Source: Helichrysum umbraculigerum (lineage: Eukaryota > Streptophyta > Magnoliopsida > Asterales > Asteraceae). From it: DNA of 64,000 nucleotides. Where the stretch lies: contig CATIUR010000004.1 in assembly GCA_949592205.1 (NCBI GenBank), forward strand, positions 9,675,001 through 9,739,000. The letters are read 5' to 3'. The translations under genes and the position numbers were made by a program. Shown here piece by piece: positions 46,601-57,366 of this stretch. The notes under the pieces are model-generated. The model did not search any database. It saw only the letters and a list, made by a program, of their open reading frames with translations, and had not been told where the DNA came from. The first letter of the stretch is position 1. Every line of letters starts with the position of its first letter.

Positions 46601-49600
46601 ATCTCGTCCTCACTTACAATATTTGGAAGGAATTTAGTGTTGACCGTGCCCATCTGATTTCCTTCAATCATTGTGGACGAGAATAGTACCACGAAGTTAA
46701 GAATGAATAACATTCCTGTATCACTACTCTTGATTATTTCATCTTTTACATGACAAGGTTTCACAGATTTACTACCAAACTGGTTTCTCCACATCTTTGT
46801 CACTGTTTCTCCTTTCTTTGCTCTTTTACCTGTTTCTATGTTTTTCAATCCATTTGGCATGCGAAACATCATTTGAATGCTCATGTTTGATATCTCTATA
46901 TTCCCTTCAGCCAATTCAATTGAGGAAGTTAATGGATTGAATTGTTTAACACAAAAATACGCGAGCCTCAACGGTATCTCTGTAAACTCCATTTCTAGGA
47001 TTCTTCCAAATCCTATTCTTCTCACCACGTCCATTTGAGCTGGACTCATCTGTTTAGTTACTTGATACAGTGTTTGTGGTGATACTCTCGTTTGGAGTCT
47101 ACCAAAATCATCATCCTCATCATTCTGATGCATTCATTCTTTCACATGTTCTTCCTCGTCTTCTTCTCCTTGCCCCTGATCTTTTTCTTCTTCTTCTTCC
47201 ACCTCCTCGTCATCGTCATCATTTCCCTTTCTTTTCTTGTTTGCTACATTCTTTTTCGTAGCTCGTCTCTTTCTTTGTTTCTTAACTGGTTCCATTTCTG
47301 TATACACAATTGTAAATTCAGTTTAATAAATCAAACTATAATATCAAATATTATTTTTCAAATCTTTTGTTTCTGTAACTTGATTAATATGCATAAGAAT
47401 GAAGGTTAACTAATATGCACCATAATGAATGTTAATTAATATGCATTGAGATTTCTTTATTTCTTAACTGGTTCCATTTCTGTATTCACAATTGTAAATT
47501 CTGTTTTATAAATCAAACTATAATATCAAATATTATTTTTCAAATCCTTTGTTTCTGTAACTTGATTAATATGCATCAGAATGAAGGTTAAATAATATGC
47601 ACCATAATATGCATTGAGATTTATTTGTTTCTTAACTGGTTCCATTTATGTATTCACAATTGTAAATTCTGTTTTAAAAATCAAACTATAATATCAAAAA
47701 TTATTTTCAAATCCTTTGTTTCTGTAACTTGATTAATATGCATCAGAACAAAGGTTAATTAATATGCACCAGAATGAAGGTTAATTAATATGCACCAGAA
47801 TGAAGGTTAATTAATATGCATCAAAATGAAGGCTAATTAATATGCATTGAGATTTCGTTTATTGTTACCTCTATTTTTTTATACCTTTTTCATTTCTTCC
47901 CACTGGCTTTTTCGCATCTTCTTCCTCGTCTTCGTCTCCTTCCTCCTGATCTTTTTCTGATTCTTTTTCTACCTTCTCGTCATCGTCATCATGTCCCCTT
48001 CTTTTCTTGTTTGTTGCATTCTTTTTCGTAGCTCTTCTCTTTCTTTGTTTCTTAACTGGTTTCATGTCTGTATTCACAATTGTAAAATTTTGTTTAATAA
48101 ATCAAACTATAATATCAAATATTATTTTCAAATCTTTTGTTTCTGTAACTTGATTAATATGCATCAGAATGAATGTATATGTCTTGTAATCTAAAATTTA
48201 GTTTTCATTCAACACAATACGTACAAACCTTTTTCCAACTTCTCATTCCTGTTATTACAAACATCTTCTTTATCAGCTGTTGATGAATTGCTCTTTTGGT
48301 TCAGATTTGAATCATCTTTACCATTATCTCTTGTAGGATCTTTGTTTGAACCTGCATACAAGTTAATTAGTTATTATATGTTAATATTATTTTTTTGTAA
48401 AACTAGTTAATTATTCTGTCTAGTAACCTGCCTCTAGAAACATAAAAAACAGTATTGTAAACGCACATTACTTAATTGTATATGCCTTGTAATATAAAAT
48501 TTAGTTTTCATTGACCACAATATTCAAGATTTGTACTGTTTTCATATATGTAGAAATATCATATCAAAGATTATTTTCAAATCCTTTGTGTTTGTAAGTT
48601 GATTAATATGCATCAGAATGAAGGTTAATTAATATGCATCAGAATGAAGGTTAACTAATATGCATCAGGATGAAGGTTAATTTCTTAAAACAATAAATGT
48701 AGTTGACAACATACTGCACAAACCAAAAATGACCACAGAATTCACCAAGTTATTCAAGCACAAAGTAAACAAACAATCACATAATTGACGACTTTTATCT
48801 ACCAAGTTAGGCATGACTGTCACCAACCAATAACTTACGTTTTTTAAGTTCAGAAAGCTAGAATCAGGGATACAGAATCAACAAGATGTAACATTATCTT
48901 TTGAAAGAATGTGTTCAATATAAATGTAACAAAACACAACAACACAGTTTAATAACATTCTTCTACAAACAAAACAATGTTAACTTGTACAAACTTTGTT
49001 GATTAACAAGGTTAATAAGTCATTCTTTATATCACCAACAATTCAATCATAAGTAAACAATTACAACAATAGCATTGCATCAAGATGAATATTAATAATT
49101 TAACACTAATATCAACATATAAGACTCACATCAGCAGTAACTATGTAGTATAAAAAGTAATATCAATCGATAAACAATTTAAAAACATAATATTCGTCAC
49201 ATTGAATATAATATATTATAATCTAATTAGTATATTTAATTTACCCTTCACAGGAACAGCACTATCATTCCTTTGATTTGCTACTCCTTCTTTACCTGAT
49301 TCGTTTCCAACTCTAGATTCATCTGCACAAGTAGCATTTAGAATTTTTTTCAAAATTATTTCTAGTACCGTATTTTTTTTTTCTAAAAAAAATTAGGGTT
49401 TTGTCGTAAACTTACTAGCATTTGGATCAACTCTCAATATTACTTTTAACTTCCTTTTTGCTGTATCATAAAATAAACATTAACATCGTAATATCAAATT
49501 CTTCATTATTTATTCGACGTTCATTTTTTATTTTTAAAATGCAATCAAAAATTACGTTCACATACCTTTTCTTCTGACGTATTTGTTAAAAAAACATCAT

Positions 49601-49619
49601 CATCGTCTGGAGTAGACAT
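43606..49619 (-). pseudogene. Ulp1-like (C48) protease gene B, visible catalytic residues kept but frame broken
   Basis: Paralogue of gene A. The likely start is ATG at 49619 (STPDDDDVF follows); small exons near 49490, 49325-49240 and 48355-48229 encode Ser/Asn/Lys-rich sequence. The 5' exon joins are uncertain. The long exon (47296-46490) has a basic NLS-like stretch, an acidic run, an in-frame TGA (about 47136), then the DUF1985-like domain (RRIGFGRILEMEF). Later exons: about 46412-46200, 45858-45212, about 45113-44930, 44690-44540, 44485-44345, 44005-43606. The His (DDHFYLICF), Asp (IELIDN) and Cys (TDCGVFLMRHME) of the C48 triad are all present, but a one-base frameshift near 43815 follows the Cys. 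This is the only copy with all three visible catalytic residues, yet it is probably not translated whole. Confidence 0.75.
47268..48190. repeat. Tandem duplication of a gene B exon edge and intron
   Basis: A block of about 170-190 bp beginning TTTCTTAACTGGTTCCAT and ending in TTGATTAATATGCATCAGAATGAAGG recurs at about 47275, 47460, 47635 and 48048. The first and last copies carry the whole basic/acidic exon start (PVKKQRKRRATKKN); the middle two keep only its edge. Short ATATGCACCAGAATGAAGGTTAATTA units are further multiplied at 47745-47850. Confidence 0.8.
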
Positions 49620-50094
49620 CACGAACGATTTCAACTTTAACTAAGTTTTTGGGGAAATTACACGAAGGTTTTTGTAGTGATTTTTGATGAAGATGAAATA
49701 TGAGTTTATCGACAGAGGGTTTTATTTGAATTTAGTGGGTTTTTTAATCGGGTCATGGGTTTATCCGGTCGTGTCATCACTTGTTTCATTTTATTGTTAA
49801 AACAAACTATTTTCTTTAGCCCAACAGTCCAATATTTGGCCCAGAACTTTTTAGCCCAACATTCCAACTTTTTAGCCTATTTTAAAACGAAACTTGCAGA
49901 TACAAATCAAAAGTTTCATTTTTAATATTTAAATTAATTGACAATTTAATTAATCAAATGTATATGTTTCATTTAACCCAAAAGTCAACATAATTGGTGC
50001 CCCAAAATGTGTCATACTTAGCCCATCAGTCAAATTTTTTGGCCCAATTTACAATGAAAGTATTAAAATAGTTATTTGTAATTTTATAATTTAT
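49620..50094. other. Upstream region of gene B, no gene seen
   Basis: Contains repeated TTTAGCCCAACA/TTGGCCCA words (about 49815-50045). No coding frame supported. Confidence 0.4.
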
Positions 50095-50655
50095 TTTTTT
50101 GAAATAAATTTATATCACATGATCCAAATTAAGTTATTTTTATTTTTTGATAGTTTCTTTTGTTGATAATTTTTTTTATATCATGCATCATGATAAACAT
50201 ATTTACTTTAACAGAAAATACATAAGAAATTACACAACACAATGAAACATAAATTAATATTCATCACATTGAATATAACATAATGAAACATATATTTGTT
50301 AACTTCATTTCATATTAGTCAAATTAAGTTAATTGATTCTGATATTTTTATTGGTTTTTTGATAAAAATTTTTTTGACATGCATCATGATAAACGTATTT
50401 ACTTTAACAGAAAATATATAAGAAATTACACAACACAATGAAACAGAAGTAATATGCATCACAATGAATATTAAATAATTAACTTATATCATTTGATCAT
50501 AATTTAGTTATTTCCTTTCATTTTTTATTCTGTGGATGGTTTTTTGTTAAACATTCATCAACATGAACATATTTACTGAAACAGTAAAAACATAGCAAAT
50601 TACATAACAAACTTAAACAGAAATTAATATGCATCACGATGAATATAAAAAAATT
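50095..50655. repeat. Three tandem units of about 190 bp carrying the palindrome
   Basis: Units share a T-rich start, CATCATGATAAACATATTTACT, ACAGAAAATACATAAGAAATTACA and AATATGCATCACGATGAATAT. A fourth fragment of the same block lies in an intron of gene C at about 53766-53827. Confidence 0.75.
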
Positions 50656-50780
50656 AAAGATATTTCACAACTTCATTTGATATAATCCAAAATATTAAAA
50701 GTTACAATACCAACATCCATTTTTAATAAACATAAACATAAAAAACCATACATAAATCTTCGTTTTTAAAATAAATTCTA

Positions 50781-51047
50781 CTAAATATTTTTATTTTTGT
50801 AAGTTAACCTTTCATTCAGATGTTGTTTTCTTGTATCCATTCGTTTTTGAACTTTTTTTAGTTCCTTCCAAATCTTTTCCATCTTCTCCTTATCCTTGTT
50901 GATTTGCTCCATGTAGTTATCAATTACCATCTGCTCATCCTCATTATTTGCTTTAAACTCGTTTTTTTCAATTTTTGGTGAAAGTTGTGCATCAGTAAAT
51001 TCTTGTATTGTTGATGAAGAAGAACCAGTGTTTAATTTTGACTCCAT
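50781..51047 (-). CDS. Small coiled-coil protein, paralogue of the gene at 52153-52455
   Basis: 88 residues from the ATG at 51047 (the frame is open to 51140, but the shorter start puts a Ser-run N-terminus in line with its paralogue). The N-terminal half is Ser-rich (SSSST) and disordered-looking. The C-terminal half, from about residue 40, is a Lys/Glu-rich helix with QINKDKEKMEKIWKELKK. The paralogue has the same core RINKDKEK...W.EFK. Both lie between Ulp1-like genes B and C on the same strand. No family recognised. The shared motif at the same place in two diverged ORFs argues that these are real genes of the element. Possible roles (a partner of transposase or of the Ulp1-like proteins) are guesses. 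Confidence 0.6.
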   Translation of the reverse strand: MESKLNTGSSSSTIQEFTDAQLSPKIEKNEFKANNEDEQMVIDNYMEQINKDKEKMEKIWKELKKVQKRMDTRKQHLNERLTYKNKNI

Positions 51048-51140
51048 TTTTTTGGTTTTGCAGGTTATATTTGTTTTGATATCTGGTTTAGAAGGCAACT
51101 TATTTTTATTACTTATACAACATATTAATAATTTAAACAT

Positions 51141-52152
51141 ATAAGGGGTATGTTTTAATAGTTAATGCAACTTCTTTTTGTAACTTGCAATATGAACGGT
51201 TTTTTTCAAAAAATTTGGATATGAACGGTTTTGCTATATGAATCGTTTTCTAACTTCTTGTATATGAACGGTTTTTTTCAACTGTTTGTTTTGTATTTAT
51301 TTATTGTTTTGCAACCTTTTTATTAAGTAAAACAAATGTAATATTAATGTTTAATTAATTAATAATTCTCTTTATGTTTGTTTATATTTTTTTAAAACTT
51401 TATTTTAGTGATATCTTGATCATTATTTTACAGATACTAATTTGTTATTAAAGCATAATAATATATAATATAATAACTTAAACTTAAAAGTTATCACTTT
51501 ATTATATTCAATTAAGTTTAATTAAGTTGTATACATGTTTTAAGTTTATATTCATCATGATAAATATTAAATTACAATATAACAGAAACAAATTATAAAA
51601 AAGTTGAAAAATGAAACATATCAAATAACATTTTTTATATGTATTAATATAAAACTTAAGTCATAGATGTAAAAAGAAATAGAATAAATTTAAAAAAAAT
51701 AAGCTATACAATATTAATGTATAAAAGATACAGATTAATATTGTTCATGATGAATTTTTTTTTTTTTTTTTTTTGTGAAATCTTTTTGTCCTTTATTTTT
51801 TTTTTGTATCTGTCCCATTACTTCCCTAATAAAAAATTGTAAATCAGGTAGAATGTAAAACATATTAACTTAAACATAAAATATATCACTATACTGTTTA
51901 ATTGAACTTGAATTTATTTTTTGTAGATGTTTTCTGTTTATATTCATCATGATAAATATTAAATAAGTTAACATATACGAAACAAATTAATTAAAAAAAG
52001 AAAATTGAAACATATTAGATAAGACTTAATTATACCCATTAATATATAAAACATATATCATAGATTTTCAAGTAACCAAAAAAAATTACAAACTGATAAA
52101 ACTTAGCAATGATAAAATGCATAGAATCTAAACATTTTCAAACTTAATTATT
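51141..52152. other. Spacer between the two small genes, no gene seen
   Basis: AT-rich. It has four ATATGAACGGTTTTTTTCAA-like words (51189-51290), a T run near 51757-51775, and two ATATTCATCATGATAAATATTAAAT copies (about 51548 and 51941). Confidence 0.5.
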
Positions 52153-52455
52153 CTAATATTCTTTATTGATATACTTGCTGTCTTTCTGCAACAACTCCTT
52201 TGTCAGGTTCTTCTTTTCTGCCAGGAACTTGAATTCATTCCAAAGTCGGTTGATTTTTTCTTTGTCTTTGTTTATTCTAGATACCACTTTTTCAACGATT
52301 TCTTGATCAAGATCTGTTCCACCAGGATAAAGTTTTGGTGTTAACAATGGAGATGGTGCTCTTGGTGGTGAATCTGGTATTCCTTCATACGATGAAGAAG
52401 ATCCTTCAATCTTAGGACGTTTTGTTTTTGTTGGATCAATTTTTTTATAAGACAT
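52153..52455 (-). CDS. Small coiled-coil protein, paralogue of the gene at 50781-51047
   Basis: 100 residues from an ATG at 52455. The N-terminus is basic then Ser/Pro-rich (EGSSSSYEGIPDSPPRAPSP); the C-terminal half is helical with VSRINKDKEKINRLWNEFK. A TATATATA box lies about 50 bases upstream. It shares layout and the INKDKEK core with the smaller paralogue 1.1 kb downstream in the direction of transcription. The function is not known; it is unlike mudrB or any protein I recognise. The neighbouring TATA box and the conserved core make it more than a chance ORF. Confidence 0.65.
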   Translation of the reverse strand: MSYKKIDPTKTKRPKIEGSSSSYEGIPDSPPRAPSPLLTPKLYPGGTDLDQEIVEKVVSRINKDKEKINRLWNEFKFLAEKKNLTKELLQKDSKYINKEY

Positions 52456-52502
52456 CTTGATTTTGGTTAGTTTAGTAGGTTTTTTATTTTTTTGATAATG
52501 TT

Positions 52503-52512
52503 TGTATATATA
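52503..52512 (-). promoter_or_regulatory. TATA box of the small coiled-coil gene at 52455
   Basis: The minus strand reads CTCTATATATACAAA about 50 bases upstream of the ATG at 52455. Confidence 0.55.
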
Positions 52513-52785
52513 GAGATGTGAAGTGAAAAGTCACGTCCTTTCAGTTTTCTAAATTTATTATTATTTTAGTATTTTAAAATTTATTTATTTATGTAATATT
52601 CATCACAAGAAATAATAATTTAACATTAATATTATTTAACATTCAGCATAACTAATGATAAGTCATATTAACGTAATAATATTTCTGAAACTGAACTTAA
52701 AAAATATTCATCACAAAGATCCAACATTCAATAAAGTCTCATAAAACTGAACTTAAAAAATCCCAAAAGCAAACTAAAACAACAA

Positions 52786-55700
52786 TTACAAAAAGCTGTT
52801 TATATTTTTGTAACAATTTCTAGCAGCTTCCTCACGCATGAGTTCCTTTCTTTCTTCACTGTAGTGATTGTTAAATAGATTCAAGTCCTTCAATATTTCT
52901 TCCTTCACCAGATTGACTTCACTAAGTATTATTTTGGAAGCATATTTTCTTCTAAGCAACTCTATCTGATTGTCTTGCTTGTTCCCTTCCTCATCCAAAC
53001 CACAATCCCATAACAGTTGACCGTTGTAAGTTTCCATATGCCTCATCATATAGATACCATACCCAAAATGGTGTTCGGTTGTTCTCCATTTCATCGTTAA
53101 CCTTTTTGGAACACTCGACTTTATCAAGGCTTCTTTTTGATGTTGCACATCATGTAGGTATCTTGAAAACAAATGTTTCTGCATTTATACATTTTTGTGA
53201 ATAACCTTGATGCATATAAATTAACATTCATTGTGATGCATATTAATTAACCTTCATTCTGATGCATATTAATTAACCTTCATTCTGATGTATATTATTC
53301 AACTTACAGAAACAAAGGATTTGAAAACAATCTTTTGATATGATATTTCTACATAAATGAAAACAGTACAAATATTGAATATTTTGTTGGAACTATAATT
53401 ACTTACAATGCAGTTTGGTGCAGTTCCATACTTCATGTGTGTTGGAATTATAACCTTGCTATGGTCAATTATCTCAACCGCTGTTGTTTTCAAATTGAAA
53501 CTTAACAAGAAGTTAAATTCTTTAGTAACTACTGGAAAGAACACCTGCAGTATCATTGCAGTTATCAATTGTTAAAAACTTTTTAATAATATTCACCACA
53601 GTTAATATTATCATAAAAATACAGAGTCTGGTAATTATACCATATCAGTTGAACATAATCTGAAATCTGCTTTTTCAGAAGTCATTTGTTGAACAATATT
53701 TGATCTAAAGATCAAATATGTTTGTTCTCTGTAAGCTTCCACTCTCAACATATATTCATTCTGAAAACAGTAAATACATAACAAACTTAAACAGAAATTA
53801 ATATGCATCACGATGAATATAAAAAAATAAATTTAATTACTTAGAAGCATTGTGTTTGGCTTACCAAAACTGTGATTGGGAATACGTATCGTTGATGCAA
53901 TCCTTTTCTTTCCATGCTTTCCTCTTTGTTTAGTAGCATTGCCCAGCAATCTATTACACCAGGAGAGATGCTTGTTTTATGAAGCATGCTTGCAACTTGA
54001 TTTCTTGTTAGAAACTTCCCAATTTGAGAGCGAAACACGATTCTACTGTTAATTCAAACATCAAATTTATATATCAGAAAAACTAAACAATTTATTATAA
54101 AAGTTTCATTATGTATATAACAAATTTAAATTTAAATTTCTTACCAAGGCGCATCTACAAAACAATGCATAAATGTCGAGACGTCCTTCTCCATCTTACT
54201 CAACTCCCTGTTTGGATCAACTTGTGTTCTCTTGATTTCTAATGGTTTATCTTCTGTTGTATCAAAATCAATACCAAGATCAAACGATGGTACACTTGAT
54301 ACGTTAAAAACTTTTTGCTTTGGCTTGGGTTCTATAGAGCTACTTTGAGGGTTATCCATTAGAGAGAACAACTTCACAATAGGAATTCCTATAACTGGAT
54401 CAATTTCCTCTCCTGTTGTGTTTAATGGTGTACTTTCTTCATCTCTCCCCGCTACTTGTTTTGAAAACAAGTTTTCTATTTTCTTTCCCCATTCAACAAT
54501 TTCTTTGCTGTTTGGATACATTCCAGAAACTGTTTTGAAGATTTGCTGTATTTGTTCATTTTCTTCAATAATATGCTCAAACCTCAACTCCAAGCAATCA
54601 ATGTATCCCTGTTTTTTTTATTAAATTAAAATTCATCAGGGTGAATAATAATATATATTCAGACATAAGAATCAAATCAAATTATATTCATAAATTTCTT
54701 TAATCTAATACACATTTTAGTTGAATAGTTGCCATTTGTTCATCAAAACATAGTCTCTTACAGCATACGAAATTAAAATTCATCAAGGTGAATATTATAC
54801 AGTTGCTGATTATAACAAAATTAATTTAAAGTTATAACAAATTAATCTTACCTGTTAAAGATTATATAATTTATCACATTCAATACTATAAAATAATTTA
54901 GTCTAATCAATATTTTTGATAAATTTGTATTTTTGAAAGTCTTTATAAAATACTTAGAATTTTGTTAAACACAAAATTAACATTCATCATAGTGAATATT
55001 ATTTATTAGATGCCAATTTCTATCAAATTTGTAAAATCAAACACTAAATATATTCTTACTTGTTCATTTTTTGGTTGTGGTAGGTAAGCATACTTTGGCT
55101 GACTTGAATTTTCATTAATTCCTTGATCAACATCCGTTTCTCTAGCTTGGTAAGAAATCTCCTTTTTTTCTTCACCCTCACCAACAGCAGTTTCTTTAGC
55201 TTCTTCTGAATTCTCCTTTTTTTCTTCTCCCTCACCAGCAATAGTTTCTCTAGTTTCTTCTTCATTTCCCATTCCACCTTCTTTCTCTTGGTTCTTCACA
55301 TTTTCTTTCTTTTTTCTGTTGTACTGTCGTTTTTTTTGTTTAACAGCACTAGTTCCTTCATCGTGTATATTATTTTTTGGAAGAACATTGAACTTTTGAA
55401 GCATGTTAAACAAAACATTCTCAAGTTTTTTCGGGTTGATAAAATCAGGTTCTTTTGATTTTTGTTTTTTTTTTCCACAATCAATTGTAATAATTGGCCT
55501 TTTACCTATTTTTTTAGCTTTGAAATCTGCAAAACATAAATTTATGATTAGTTAGTATTGTATCTTTAAAATATAACATCTTATTGCATAGGAATAATTA
55601 ACATTCATCCTGGTGGATAATATTATATCCTAACTCATAAAAATCAATTTGATATAAAATTAAACAATCAGATGTTACATATTAATTTTATTGATTATTA

Positions 55701-56061
55701 ACACAACTATAATTCAAAAAAATAAGCTGTTGCAGTAGATGAAGTTAACATTCTTCATGGTGAATAATATTATATGCTAAATCATAACAAACAATTAAAT
55801 CTAAAGCCAAAGCAATCAATCGTTATCTGTTAACATTTTAAATTATATTTTACCACAGGCACACAAAAACTTTACATTCACCATGGTGAATAATAATAAA
55901 TTTTTAGGTTTAATATTCAAATCACTTTTCATCAGTTACTCTTAAAAAAAAATCAACCCAAATAATTAGTTAAGATATAATATACTAAATTCAATCGTAC
56001 GCGATTTGAGAAACTTACCAATCGGTGGTTTTTTCTCCTTTTTCCCTTTTTCGTCCGCCAT
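52786..56061 (-). CDS. Ulp1-like gene C, open spliced frame but catalytic His and Cys lost
   Basis: Exons by GT-AG reading: 56061-56019, 55526-55060, 54608-54145, 54045-53865, 53760-53641, 53544-53407, 53178-52786. Phases fit and give an open frame of 601 residues. Order: Lys-rich N-terminus (KGKKEKKPP), basic stretch, an acidic block with a doubled GEGEEKKE unit, a Ser/Pro linker, then the C48-like fold (MLHKTSISPGVIDCWAMLLNKEE, VFFPVV, EIIDHS, YGIYMMRHME). Against genes A and B the His position reads EFNFLLSF and the Cys position GYGIYMMRHME, so His and Cys are both replaced while Asp stays. The DUF1985-like exon is missing. It starts 352 bp from the right end of the element. It is likely a pseudoprotease, perhaps binding SUMO or ubiquitin-like partners (inference). 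Confidence 0.8.
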
Positions 56062-56299
56062 TTGAGAACGATTGCAGATGAAATTTTAGAACAATTTCAC
56101 TACAATTTCAGTACGAGTATTTCAGAAGAAATTCAATCATTTGAGAACGTTTTGAGAACGATTTAAGAACGAATTGATTGCGAAGAAAACGAAGATGACA
56201 GAGATTGAGATGAGAAGAAACCCTAATTTCTTCTTCTGATCGTGAAAAGCGCACAGCACCCTTCTTTTTGTTATTTCCTTTTTTTAAATAAAATATGTA

Positions 56300-56408
56300 T
56301 TTACCAATTGACAGAAATGCCCCTCCGCGTTTTTTTATAAATGAATCTGAACTGACGGTCTAAAATTGCTTCCCCCTTCCCCAAGATTTTTGCTTCCCCA
56401 TTGATCCA

Positions 56409-56413
<5 letters not shown>
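56300..56413 (-). repeat. Right terminal inverted repeat of the MULE
   Basis: In reverse complement it starts GGGTATGGATCAATGGGGAA. Just inside (56217-56225) is AAACCCTAA, a telo-box often seen in plant promoters, before the gene C start at 56061. Confidence 0.8.

Positions 56414-56443
<30 letters not shown>
56414..56443. repeat. (TA)n tract at the right end of the MULE
   Basis: About 15 TA units directly outside the right inverted repeat, partner of the tract at 18311-18346. Confidence 0.9.
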
Positions 56444-56444
<1 letters not shown>

Positions 56445-56833
56445 CTAAGGGAATATAACTTTTATCTTATGTGGACGCATCTCTGAGTGACATATAAGCA
56501 AAAATCTAATGTGTCTTTACCTTATTTTTCTAAAAAATCCTACGTGGATTATAGCATAAAAATGTCCATGTCACGATCCTTGATGGCAAAAGCTATGCAT
56601 TATTTAAACTAATTAAAGTAAATTAAAGATATAGAGAAATAGAATTTATAGATTATTAAATTTGAATTTTCGTTGAACAAGTCCTGGAATCACTCACAAG
56701 ATGATATCTTTACCGTATTGTTCAAAATTTGAAGCAATCTTTTATTACCTAGTAATGTTTGTCATTATTGCAAAAAAGCTAGCTTCGAGCTCAAATTTGA
56801 AAAATTTGTCAAATTTCATTTCTTAAACACTTA
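56444..56833. other. Spacer right of the MULE, no gene seen
   Basis: AT-rich host DNA with no supported gene. It ends in TTA (56831-56833), the left target duplication of the next MITE. Confidence 0.4.
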
Positions 56834-57157
56834 GGGTGCGTTTAGTTACAGAAAAATTTCCATTTCTCTAGAGGATGAGAAGTGTTTTACTTTTCTAGAA
56901 ATGCATGAAAAATCTAGAAAACGTGTTTAGTTGTAAGGGGTGGAGTTTTCCTTTTCCAAGGAAGAGTAGAGATGGAAAATTTAGAAGACCGTCAAAAGTA
57001 GTTTTCAACTTTGTAGTTATAAAAAGGAAAACAAGAATTTTCCTTTTCTTAGAAAAGTTTGTTAGAAAACTCGAATTTGAACACATTTTCTAATTTTCTT
57101 GTTTTCTTAGAATTTTTTTCTGAAAAAGTGAGGAGTTTTCTGTAACTAAACGCACCC
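56834..57157. mobile_element. Tourist-like MITE (PIF/Harbinger type), 324 bp
   Basis: Terminal inverted repeats GGGTGCGTTTAGTTACAGAAAA and its complement TTTTCTGTAACTAAACGCACCC, flanked by TTA on both sides (56831-56833 and 57158-57160). A 3-bp TTA/TAA duplication is the hallmark of PIF/Harbinger. The small ORFs inside are chance. Confidence 0.88.
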
Positions 57158-57366
57158 TTATTTTCATGACAAGAAGAGGTTTATTCGGATTTCTTCCCTA
57201 AAACAGTATCATATTAAAAAACCGAAATGATAGGTAAGCTGTACATATTTATTGGTAATATAAAATAAAGACAAGGAGCCACACTTATATAGATGTTAGA
57301 ACTACCCAAAGCCGATAGCCTACAGTATGGTGCATGTAATAATGCCAACATGCGCTTGTTACACAA

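Larger units (their letters stand above)
18347..56413. mobile_element. Giant Mutator-like element with a transposase, three Ulp1-like genes and two small genes
   Basis: The two ends are related inverted repeats: the left end has GGATC...GGGAAG then ATCTTGAGGGAAGGGGGAAGC, and the right end in reverse complement has GGATC...GGGGAAGC then ATCTTGGGGAAGGGGGAAGC. Both abut (TA)n. Inside are a spliced FAR1/MULE transposase reading inward from the left end, three Ulp1-like genes and two small paralogous genes on the opposite strand, the outermost (gene C) reading inward from the right end. MULEs carrying Ulp1-like genes (the KI/Kaonashi and CUMULE types) are known in plants. The span is 38.07 kb, of which 14.42 kb is a later copia insertion with its duplicated target, leaving 23.65 kb. 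The shared dispersed palindrome in spacers on both sides supports one unit. Confidence 0.82.

Noticed and set aside
47268..48190. CRISPR-like array
   Set aside because: Units are long, diverged and contain coding sequence; this is a plant nuclear window with no cas genes.
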